Part shown: piece by piece, positions 1 through 5,091 of the stretch
Position numbering within the stretch: position 1 is the stretch's first letter
Layout of the letters: every line of letters starts with the position of its first letter
Assembly: GCA_021443125.1 (NCBI GenBank)
Contig: JABUUQ010000002.1
Span: forward strand, 302,211 to 308,221
Origin: Bacteroidales bacterium
GTDB lineage: Bacteria > Bacteroidota > Bacteroidia > Bacteroidales > P3
DNA: 6,011 nt
Reading direction: 5' to 3'
Notes under the pieces: generated by a model
Database searches by the model: none
What the model was told of the DNA's origin: nothing
What the model saw: only the letters and a program-made list of their open reading frames with translations
Program-made: the position numbers and the translations under genes

Positions 1-392
1 CCATAAATTCTGTTGTTGAACATAATAAAATTGACATCCATATTTCTGCGAATAATATGCATAAAGTGATTGCCACCGATAGCTGTAGAGTCGCCATCAC
101 CTGCTGTTATCCATACAGAAAGATTAGGATTTGCCAATTTTACACCCGTTGCTATTGCTGCAGGACGGCCATGAATACCATGAAATCCATAAGTATTCAC
201 ATAGTATGGGAAACGAGAAGAACAGCCTATACCTGAAACAATACAGAAGTTTTCTTTCTTATAGTTTATCTTTGGGAAAACATTATGAACGGCTGCCAAA
301 ATGCTATGGTCTCCGCATCCTGGACACCATTTCACCATTTGATTGGAAGCAAAATCTGCTTTAGTCAATGCTACTTTTGAATGCTCTATCAT
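1..392 (-). CDS. korB: 2-oxoacid:ferredoxin oxidoreductase beta subunit, KorB-like (3' part beyond left edge)
   Basis: Thiamine-diphosphate-binding beta subunit of a 2-oxoglutarate (or related 2-oxoacid) ferredoxin oxidoreductase. With KorA it oxidatively decarboxylates a 2-oxoacid to acyl-CoA in the cytoplasm and reduces ferredoxin. The first 130 residues are visible; family members are roughly 330-350 aa, so well over half lies outside the window. KWCPGCGDH (21-29) supplies two Cys of the [4Fe-4S] site, and GIGCS (54-58) carries a further conserved Cys. The TPP/Mg motif is GDGD (98-101) with the downstream NN of FNNRIYG (125-131). ATG at 392 is chosen because it lies 3 bp after the korA stop and a GGGAG stretch inside the korA end sits about 8 nt upstream. 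It is co-transcribed and probably translationally coupled with korA. Substrate (2-oxoglutarate or another 2-oxoacid) is inferred from subunit architecture and is not proven by the sequence. Confidence 0.93.
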   Translation of the reverse strand, partial: MIEHSKVALTKADFASNQMVKWCPGCGDHSILAAVHNVFPKINYKKENFCIVSGIGCSSRFPYYVNTYGFHGIHGRPAAIATGVKLANPNLSVWITAGDGDSTAIGGNHFMHIIRRNMDVNFIMFNNRIY

Positions 393-395
393 ATC

Positions 396-2243
396 TTATT
401 CTCCCATTATTTTATTAAACTCTTGTTTCAATTCGCTAACTTCAAATGGTAAGCCCTGAATCTTGTTGTATTGATGGAACATAATACCTTGGAAATTCAT
501 TCTAAGATAATTTACAAATTGTCCCATATTAAGTTCGCATACAACTATCTTCTTGTATTTCTTAAGTATATCGCCAGTATTTTTTGGCAAAGGGCAAATG
601 TAGTTAAAGTGTGTGTATGCTATTTTCTTGCCTTCCTGTCTAAGTTCATCAACAGCACCTTTCAAAGCTCCTGCAGTGCCACCCCAGCCAATAACCAATA
701 GTTCTGCATCTTGGTCGCCTTGAACTTCTTGCAAAGGTAGGCGTTCTGCAAGTCTTTCAACCTTTTCTTTTCTGTATTGAACCATTTTTGCATGATTAAG
801 GTTGTCTGTTGAAACTTCACCCTTGCCATCTGATTTTTCCAAACCGCCTATTCTGTGTCTCAAACCTTCCATTCCCGGAATTGCCCATTGACGCACCAAA
901 GTTTTGGCATCTCTGCGATAAGGCTGATAGTCTGGATCGTTAGGCTTTGCAAAAGGTGGATGAATCTCAGGAAAGTCAGACATTTTTGGTATTCTAAACA
1001 ACTGAGAGCCATTGCCCAAATATGCATCTGAAAGGAAGATTACAGGAGTCATTGTTTCCAATGATAGTTTTGCTGCTTCAAACGCCCAGTTAAAGCAATT
1101 GGCTGAAGAAGATGGAGCAACAACTATGCAAGGAGCCTCACCATTTCTGCCAAACAATGCTTGATTTAGGTCGGATTGTTCTGTTTTTGTTGGCAAACCA
1201 GTAGAAGGACCGCCACGTTGAACGTCTATTACAACCAAAGGCAACTCTGTCATAACTGCAAGACCCAAAGCTTCACTCTTAAGAGAAAGACCAGGGCCAG
1301 AAGTTGAGGTACAAGCCATATTTCCTGCAAAAGAAGCACCTATTGCAGAGCATATTCCTGCTATTTCATCCTCTGCCTGAAAAACTTTTGCTCCAAGGGA
1401 TTTTCTTTTTGCCAATTCCACCATTATATCTGTTGCTGGTGTGATAGGATAAGAGCCCAAGAACAAAGGCAGGTGTGCTTTTTCAGCAGCTGCAAGCAAA
1501 CCCCAAGCTGTTGCAATATTACCTGTTATATTACGATACTTTCCTTTTGGCATTTCTGCTGTGGCTACATCAACTCTAGGCAAGGTTGTTTCTTGAACAT
1601 CCACATTTTCGCAATAGTTGAAGCCTGCACGAATAACCTTTTTGTTTGCTTCAATAAGGTCTTCCTTGTTTTTGAATTTTGTTTGCAGATATTCGTCAGC
1701 ATGGTTCATTGATTTGCCAAAGATAAAGAATATCATACCCAACGCAAACATATTTCTGCATCGCAAAGCACTCTTTCTATCTGTGAAAACATCTTTCACA
1801 GTTTCCATTGTCAAGCTTGTGATTGGAGCTTTAACAACATTGTAGTTTGCCAAGCTTTCATCTTCAAACGGGTTGCCTTCATAACCTGCTTTTGCCAAAG
1901 TTTCGCTTGTGAAGGTGTCAAGGTCAACGATTATTGTTGCACCAATTTTCGCCCATTTCAAGTTAGACTTCAAGGAAGCAGGGTTCATACAAACAAGAAC
2001 ATCTGCTTTGTCGCCCGAAGAATAGATTTGTTTGCCTATATGCACCTGAAAACCAGATACACCTGCGATAGTATTGTGAGGAGCACGAATTTCTGCTGGA
2101 TAATCTGGGAAGGTGGCAATATCGTTGCCGTCCAAAGCAGATGTATCAGAGAACAATGTGCCTGTAAGCTGCATTCCGTCGCCGCTGTCGCCTGCAAACC
2201 TTACCACCGCATCTTCTTTTCTTACAACATCTTTTGCTGTCAT
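396..2243 (-). CDS. korA: 2-oxoacid:ferredoxin oxidoreductase, fused gamma-alpha subunit, KorA-like
   Basis: Partner of KorB in a CoA-dependent 2-oxoacid:ferredoxin oxidoreductase. The 615-aa length fits the fused form, in which the gamma domain precedes the alpha domain. The gamma domain covers about 12-210 and opens with VRFAGDSGDGMQLTG (14-28). The alpha pyrimidine-binding domain starts near 238 and includes SYPITPATDIM (264-274), the acidic QAEDE (289-293) and TSTSGPG (312-318). QRGGPSTGLPTKTEQSDL (342-359) is a hallmark of the KorA group. The C-terminal transketolase-like domain spans about 510-615. No ferredoxin-type CxxCxxC cluster is present, as expected for KorA. The ATG at 2243 has an A/T-only leader without a Shine-Dalgarno sequence, which is normal in Bacteroidota. 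First gene of the operon, with korB following 3 bp after its TAA. 2-Oxoglutarate is the most likely substrate by family resemblance; branched-chain or other 2-oxoacids remain possible. Confidence 0.95.
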   Translation of the reverse strand: MTAKDVVRKEDAVVRFAGDSGDGMQLTGTLFSDTSALDGNDIATFPDYPAEIRAPHNTIAGVSGFQVHIGKQIYSSGDKADVLVCMNPASLKSNLKWAKIGATIIVDLDTFTSETLAKAGYEGNPFEDESLANYNVVKAPITSLTMETVKDVFTDRKSALRCRNMFALGMIFFIFGKSMNHADEYLQTKFKNKEDLIEANKKVIRAGFNYCENVDVQETTLPRVDVATAEMPKGKYRNITGNIATAWGLLAAAEKAHLPLFLGSYPITPATDIMVELAKRKSLGAKVFQAEDEIAGICSAIGASFAGNMACTSTSGPGLSLKSEALGLAVMTELPLVVIDVQRGGPSTGLPTKTEQSDLNQALFGRNGEAPCIVVAPSSSANCFNWAFEAAKLSLETMTPVIFLSDAYLGNGSQLFRIPKMSDFPEIHPPFAKPNDPDYQPYRRDAKTLVRQWAIPGMEGLRHRIGGLEKSDGKGEVSTDNLNHAKMVQYRKEKVERLAERLPLQEVQGDQDAELLVIGWGGTAGALKGAVDELRQEGKKIAYTHFNYICPLPKNTGDILKKYKKIVVCELNMGQFVNYLRMNFQGIMFHQYNKIQGLPFEVSELKQEFNKIMGE

Positions 2244-2298
2244 AATTATTTTATATTTTTTACTTATTCGTTAAATAGTTCTTTTCACTATAATTTGG

Positions 2299-2332
2299 CA
2301 AAGATACTACATAAAAACTACATACAAGCAAT
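2299..2332 (-). promoter_or_regulatory. Bacteroidota-type promoter for korAB
   Basis: On the minus strand TATCTTTG (2306 to 2299) matches the -7 consensus TAnnTTTG. About 18 bp upstream, the TTGCTTG stretch (2331 to 2325) supplies a TTG -33 element. Transcription would begin near 2292, giving a 5' leader of roughly 50 nt before the korA ATG at 2243. Confidence 0.7.
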
Positions 2333-2364
2333 TTTTCCGATATATTATTAAAAAACTATTTGGA

Positions 2365-2397
2365 TTGCATATTTTCTGTTGGAGTTTTGTATTTTTG
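2365..2397 (+). promoter_or_regulatory. Bacteroidota-type promoter for the deacetylase-glycosyltransferase operon
   Basis: TATTTTTG (2390-2397) fits the -7 consensus TAnnTTTG, and TTG at 2365-2367 is a candidate -33 element at a slightly long 22-bp spacing. The start would be near 2404, leaving a leader of about 60 nt that contains the hairpin and palindrome listed separately. The promoter is divergent from the korAB promoter. Confidence 0.55.
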
Positions 2398-2423
2398 CAA
2401 TCAAAGAAAATGTAACAACAACA

Positions 2424-2443
2424 GCCTTATTTGCGTATAAGGC
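2424..2443 (+). promoter_or_regulatory. Perfect 7-bp hairpin in the leader of the deacetylase gene
   Basis: GCCTTAT (2424-2430) and ATAAGGC (2437-2443) are exact inverted repeats around a 6-nt loop TTGCGT. The hairpin would lie about 20 nt into the transcript and ends 23 nt before the ATG at 2467. No run of T follows it, so it is not a terminator. It may stabilise the mRNA, serve as a protein-binding site, or be incidental. Confidence 0.45.
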
Positions 2444-2447
2444 AGAC

Positions 2448-2459
2448 ACATATATATGT
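2448..2459. promoter_or_regulatory. 12-bp perfect palindrome ACATATATATGT just upstream of the deacetylase start
   Basis: ACATATATATGT is fully self-complementary and ends 7 bp before the ATG at 2467, overlapping the expected ribosome landing zone. It could be an operator half-pair or a short RNA stem occluding initiation. Because it is nearly pure alternating AT it could also be chance. Confidence 0.25.
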
Positions 2460-2466
2460 AGAAGCA

Positions 2467-3144
2467 ATGAATTATCTTATAGTAGTAGCACATCCCGACG
2501 ACGAGGTATTAGGTGCGGGTGCAACAATATACAAACTTACCCAACAAGGTCATAATGTTGATATATGCTTTATGTGTTCCAAGGCAGAGGCACGAAGCGT
2601 GAGTGTGGGAGAAAAAGAATTGGAACAGGAGATAAACAACATTTCCCAACTTCTTGCCATACGCAAAAGATATGAGGGAAGTTTCCCAAACATCAAAATG
2701 AATACTTGTTCGCATCTGTCTTTGGTGCAATTCATAGAAAAAGCCATTGTGGATTCAGAGTGTGATGTCATCATAACCCATCATCCTGCCGACCCAAACA
2801 ACGACCACATGCACACATCTCTTGCTTGTCAGGCAGCCATGCGTTTGTTCCAAAGACGCAACGGCGTAAAACCTTTGCAGGAGTTTTTGTATATGGAGGT
2901 GCTTTCCTCTACCGAATGGTCGGTAAATACTTCCATGAGAAATTTCACTCCAAACACTTTCATAGAAGCCAACGAAGAGTCTTTGTCTATCAAAATTCAG
3001 GCGTTGAAATCCTATCACGGCGTTGCAAAACCTTTGCCACATCCCAGAAGTGCCGAAGCCATAAAAGCCCTTGCAATATACAGAGGCATACAAGCAGGTT
3101 ATCATTTTGCAGAAGCTTTTGAATTGGTTCTAAGACGATTGTAG
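2467..3144 (+). CDS. PIG-L/LmbE-family zinc-dependent N-acetyl-sugar deacetylase
   Basis: The PIG-L family removes N-acetyl groups from N-acetylglucosamine-type sugars, often nucleotide- or lipid-linked, using a metal such as zinc. The 225-aa protein has the diagnostic AHPDDE at 8-13 (metal-binding H9 and D12, catalytic-base D11). The second signature is HHPADPNNDHMHTS (105-118), whose DH (113-114) supplies the third metal ligand. PHPRSAEAI (191-199) and the C-terminal AEAFELVLR (215-223) are typical of the Bacteroidota glycan-locus branch. There is no signal peptide or membrane helix, so it is probably cytoplasmic. ATG 2467 is preferred over an in-frame TTG at 2431: it places AHPDDE at the usual position, and the TTG falls in the loop of a leader hairpin. 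First gene of a two-gene operon with a sugar-phosphate transferase 4 bp downstream, which points to surface-glycan or lipid-linked sugar synthesis. The exact substrate cannot be read; a BshB-like bacillithiol role seems less likely in this context. Confidence 0.9.
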   Translation: MNYLIVVAHPDDEVLGAGATIYKLTQQGHNVDICFMCSKAEARSVSVGEKELEQEINNISQLLAIRKRYEGSFPNIKMNTCSHLSLVQFIEKAIVDSECDVIITHHPADPNNDHMHTSLACQAAMRLFQRRNGVKPLQEFLYMEVLSSTEWSVNTSMRNFTPNTFIEANEESLSIKIQALKSYHGVAKPLPHPRSAEAIKALAIYRGIQAGYHFAEAFELVLRRL

Positions 3145-3148
3145 CACT

Positions 3149-3778
3149 ATGTACAAAGTCCTTAAGCGAACATTTTGCATCATTTTCAGTAGCATTGCCA
3201 TCGTTGTGCTATCGCCTTTGTTCGTTTTTGCAATAGTGGGCATTTTTTTCTCCGACCGCACACCTATTCTCTACAAAGCCAAGCGTTTGGGCAAGGACAA
3301 CAAAGAGTTTTCCATGCTTAAATTCCGCACTATGAGAACGCAGAGACAAAGCCAAAACATGAGATTTACGGCAGATGAGAGCAGAATTTTTCGTTTTGGC
3401 AAACTGTTGAGAAAAACAAAAATCGACGAACTGCCACAACTTTTCAACTGCCTTAAAGGTGATATGGCTTTTGTTGGTCCTCGCCCTGTGGATGTTCAAC
3501 AAGCAAGCATAATGCACGAGGGCAAATATGCAGAATGTGCAAAATTCGCCCATGGTCTCACATCCCCTGCCGCACTATACGACTATATCTATGGCGACAG
3601 TATAAGCAACGAAGAAGAATATCAGCAAAAAGTCCTGCCCACAAGAAAAGAGTTGGAATATCTCTACACCCAAAAAGCCTCATTGTGTTTCGACTGCAAA
3701 ATTCTTGCTTATACTTTTTTGGCAGTATGTCATATTGTGCCAAAAGAAAGAATGCTTAAGATGATTCTATCGTTATAA
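3149..3778 (+). CDS. Bacterial sugar transferase, PglC/WcaJ-type polyprenyl-phosphate sugar-1-phosphate transferase
   Basis: Monotopic phosphoglycosyl transferase (PF02397 type) expected to move a sugar-1-phosphate from a UDP-sugar to undecaprenyl phosphate, the first membrane step of glycan assembly. At 209 aa it is the minimal catalytic form, like PglC, without WcaJ's extra N-terminal membrane domain. A hydrophobic segment at about 8-34 holds the Ser-Pro kink (22-23) typical of the re-entrant helix. Further motifs are SMLKFRTM (55-62), the catalytic Asp-Glu pair in KIDELPQL (D93, E94), and KGDMAFVGPRP (103-113). The usual PGITG segment reads HGLTSPAAL (135-143), a variant. The conserved Asp of the N-terminal KRxxD-like motif is Cys10. 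It starts 4 bp after the deacetylase stop without a Shine-Dalgarno sequence, so it is probably translationally coupled. The preceding deacetylase may process the same sugar before or after loading. Sugar specificity is unknown. Confidence 0.92.
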   Translation: MYKVLKRTFCIIFSSIAIVVLSPLFVFAIVGIFFSDRTPILYKAKRLGKDNKEFSMLKFRTMRTQRQSQNMRFTADESRIFRFGKLLRKTKIDELPQLFNCLKGDMAFVGPRPVDVQQASIMHEGKYAECAKFAHGLTSPAALYDYIYGDSISNEEEYQQKVLPTRKELEYLYTQKASLCFDCKILAYTFLAVCHIVPKERMLKMILSL

Positions 3779-3805
3779 AAAATTATTCCTTTGTTCTAAA
3801 AAATT

Positions 3806-3846
3806 AAAACGGCGTTTTATTTTCTTGAAACGGCGTTTTATTTTTT
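3806..3846 (+). terminator. Intrinsic terminator of the deacetylase-sugar transferase operon, made from a 17-bp tandem repeat
   Basis: Begins 27 bp after the transferase stop. AAAACG (3806-3811) pairs with CGTTTT (3834-3839). After a G/G mismatch, CGTTTT (3813-3818) pairs with GAAACG (3827-3832), including one G-U pair. The loop is 8 nt (3819-3826), and A plus six T (3840-3846) follow. The two arms are near-identical because each repeat unit is itself almost self-complementary. Confidence 0.7.
3807..3844 (+). repeat. Two direct copies of a 17-bp repeat (3807-3823 and 3828-3844)
   Basis: AAACGGCGTTTTATTTT occurs twice without a mismatch at a 21-bp period. Each copy contains the near-palindrome AAAC-GGC-GTTT, so the duplication creates a larger hairpin with a T-tract. 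It coincides with the operon terminator and may have arisen by tandem duplication of a weaker one. Confidence 0.85.
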
Positions 3847-3865
3847 GCTTTTTTCAGGCAAAAGC
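3847..3865. repeat. Short inverted repeat between terminator and RNA promoter
   Basis: GCTTTT (3847-3852) and AAAAGC (3860-3865) are exact inverted repeats around a 7-nt loop. The element lies immediately upstream of the -33 region of the next promoter. It could be a protein-binding site or part of the terminator zone; its A/T-rich arms make chance plausible. Confidence 0.3.
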
Positions 3866-3895
3866 GTGATAATTAAAATAAAATTTGTACCTTTG
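3866..3895 (+). promoter_or_regulatory. Bacteroidota-type promoter driving the structured RNA region
   Basis: TACCTTTG (3888-3895) is an excellent -7 box. GTG at 3866-3868, 19 bp upstream, is the best -33 candidate, although TTG would be the consensus. The start would be near 3902, exactly where the first hairpin begins. The bases TTTGCAATCA (3892-3901) also occur at the deacetylase promoter (2394-2403). Confidence 0.65.
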
Positions 3896-3901
3896 CAATC
3901 A

Positions 3902-3946
3902 CCTGACAATAGTGTCAGGCATTACTATGTAGCATTTTGCTATTGT
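3902..3946 (+). promoter_or_regulatory. Two 5' hairpins with a mutually exclusive alternative helix
   Basis: Hairpin A is CCTGACA (3902-3908), loop ATAG, TGTCAGG (3913-3919), a perfect 7-bp stem at the predicted transcript start. Hairpin B is TAGCA (3930-3934), loop TTT, TGCTA (3938-3942). In competition with both, ACAATAG (3906-3912) is an exact complement of CTATTGT (3940-3946), extendable by G-U pairs. The loop of A could therefore pair with the 3' arm of B as a pseudoknot or switch. Confidence 0.5.
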
Positions 3947-4065
3947 TGTGAATTTGTTAAAATCGCCAATTTTATACCTCTCACAACGCATGCGAAAAGC
4001 ACACTGTTTTCAGTGGGCTTGACTTATTGTGAGAGGGGGTGTTTGGCGATACCTAACAAATTCGT

Positions 4066-4109
4066 AAGTTGGTCCACTTCTTTATTACTATTCTTTTTCG
4101 GACAAACTT
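4066..4109 (+). terminator. Possible 3' hairpin closing the structured RNA
   Basis: AAGTTgGTCC (4066-4075) pairs with GGACaAACTT (4100-4109), nine pairs with one G/A mismatch, around a 24-nt pyrimidine-rich loop. Only a short mixed T/C tract follows (TTCTTC near 4109-4113). It is therefore a weak terminator at best, and read-through into the methyltransferase gene is likely. The T5 run inside the loop (4094-4098) is another possible 3' end. Confidence 0.3.
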
Positions 4110-4145
4110 TCTTCAATAACAGGTGCTGCCAAACACAAAAAAAAT

Positions 4146-5066
4146 ATGGCAGGAAGTAGAGGCCTAACTAATGCGAGAAAAGCAAAAAAAGATGAGTTTT
4201 ACACTCAAAGGAGTGTTATTGAAGATGAATTATTCTACTATAAAAAGCACTTCAAAGACAAGGTTGTTTTATGCAACTGCGACGACCCAACAATAAGCGA
4301 ATTTTCCAAATTTTTCAAAGAAAATTTTGAGGAATATGGCTTAAAAAAACTTATTACCACATGTTATAAAAATGCTAATGTAAATTTATTTAGCGAACAT
4401 ACCAATTCGAAAGGGTGTTCTTGGGTTTATTATGGAAATGGCAAAAAAGACACTAACAAGTTAAAAGGCGATGGAGATTTTAGAAGCAAGGAATGTAAAG
4501 AATTGTTAGAAGAAGCCGATATAGTTGTAACAAACCCTCCATTTTCCCTATTTAGAGAATATATTGCCCAACTTATAGACTACAATAAAAAGTTTTTAAT
4601 CATTGGAAATCTAAATGCTGTAACCTATAAAGAGGTTTTCCCTCTAATAAAAGATAAAAAGATATGGTTTGGTCCAAGTATATCAAGTGGAGACAGGAAA
4701 TTCTATGTTCCAGACGATTATCCACTAAATGCAGCAGGTTGTGGCGAAGAGGAAGACGGCAAGCACTTTATTAGAGTTAAAGGTGTAAGGTGGTTTACCA
4801 ACCTTGACCATAAGAAAAGACACGAAGAACTAATTTTATATAAGAAATACAGTCCTGAAGAATACCCTAAATATGATAATTACGATGCTATAGAAGTTGG
4901 ACTGACAGCAGAAATCCCAAGAGATTATGACGGAGTTATGGGTGTCCCTATCACTTTTTTAGACAAGTATAATCCAGAGCAATTTGAAATAATAGATTTA
5001 ACAACACCAAGGGGAATAATAAATGGTAAAACTAAATACGCAAGAATTTTAATAAGAAAAAAATAA
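4146..5066 (+). CDS. EcoRI-family adenine-specific DNA methyltransferase
   Basis: Transfers a methyl group from S-adenosylmethionine to N6 of adenine in a specific DNA sequence. The 306-aa length is close to M.EcoRI (about 326 aa). The N-terminal KKDEFYTQ (14-21) and CNCDDP (43-48) are hallmarks of this family; CNCDDP sits where other methylases have the glycine-rich FxGxG loop. The catalytic motif IV is NPPF (130-133), following DIVV (125-128), as expected for an N6-adenine enzyme. The tail INGKTKYARILIRKK (292-306) is also typical. ATG 4146 follows an A-rich leader without a Shine-Dalgarno sequence, and the KDEFYTQ motif falls at the usual distance. It is the first gene of a pair with a DUF262 protein 25 bp downstream, consistent with a restriction-modification or defence cassette. 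No separate TAnnTTTG box lies between the structured RNA and this ATG, so it may be transcribed through that RNA. Recognition sequence unknown; the A/T-rich composition suits an acquired gene. Confidence 0.93.
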   Translation: MAGSRGLTNARKAKKDEFYTQRSVIEDELFYYKKHFKDKVVLCNCDDPTISEFSKFFKENFEEYGLKKLITTCYKNANVNLFSEHTNSKGCSWVYYGNGKKDTNKLKGDGDFRSKECKELLEEADIVVTNPPFSLFREYIAQLIDYNKKFLIIGNLNAVTYKEVFPLIKDKKIWFGPSISSGDRKFYVPDDYPLNAAGCGEEEDGKHFIRVKGVRWFTNLDHKKRHEELILYKKYSPEEYPKYDNYDAIEVGLTAEIPRDYDGVMGVPITFLDKYNPEQFEIIDLTTPRGIINGKTKYARILIRKK

Positions 5067-5091
5067 TATCATTAATTAAAAAATCAATACT

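Larger units (their letters stand above)
3902..4109 (+). ncRNA. Candidate structured small RNA, possibly 6S-like, or long structured leader of the methyltransferase gene
   Basis: The stretch follows a strong promoter and has no convincing gene. Its core (3950-4063) folds by hand into one rod. GAATTTGTTA (3950-3959) pairs with TAACAAATTC (4054-4063). ATCGCCA (3962-3968) pairs with TGGCGAT (4044-4050). A central bubble of 8 and 7 nt follows (3969-3976, 4037-4043). CCTCTCACAA (3977-3986) pairs with TTGTGAGAGG (4027-4036). The tip is AAGCaCACTG (3997-4006) with CAGTGgGCTT (4011-4020) around a TTTT loop. Nested exact complements of 10, 7, 10 and 9 bp are very unlikely by chance. Two 5' hairpins (3902-3942) and a 3' hairpin (4066-4109) flank the rod. 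A rod with a central bubble is the general shape of 6S RNA, the RNA polymerase-binding regulator, but I do not recognise the sequence. Since only 36 bp separate it from the methyltransferase ATG, a cis-acting leader is the main alternative. Confidence 0.65.

Noticed and set aside
131..364. 77-aa plus-strand frame at the left edge
   Set aside because: It is antisense to korB, whose CPGCG and GDGD motifs are unmistakable on the minus strand.
2431..2466. TTG start 12 codons upstream for the PIG-L gene
   Set aside because: The TTG is in the loop of a perfect leader hairpin, and the ATG at 2467 puts AHPDDE at the family's usual N-terminal position.
2755..3105. 116-aa minus-strand frame opposite the PIG-L gene
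   Set aside because: The opposite strand carries a complete, motif-rich PIG-L protein; this frame has no domain features.
3902..3919. Hairpin CCTGACA-ATAG-TGTCAGG as a terminator or CRISPR repeat
   Set aside because: No T-tract follows and there is no second copy in the window; it sits at the predicted transcript start instead.
3902..4109. Retron msr-msd RNA
   Set aside because: Inverted repeats enclosing a long hairpin suggested it, but no reverse transcriptase gene is in the window; the adjacent genes are a methyltransferase and a DUF262 protein.
3845..4159. 104-codon plus-strand frame (starting TTG) across the intergenic region
   Set aside because: It begins inside the terminator T-tract, covers the promoter and all the RNA helices, overlaps the methyltransferase start, and encodes no recognisable motif. 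The conserved feature here is base pairing, not coding.
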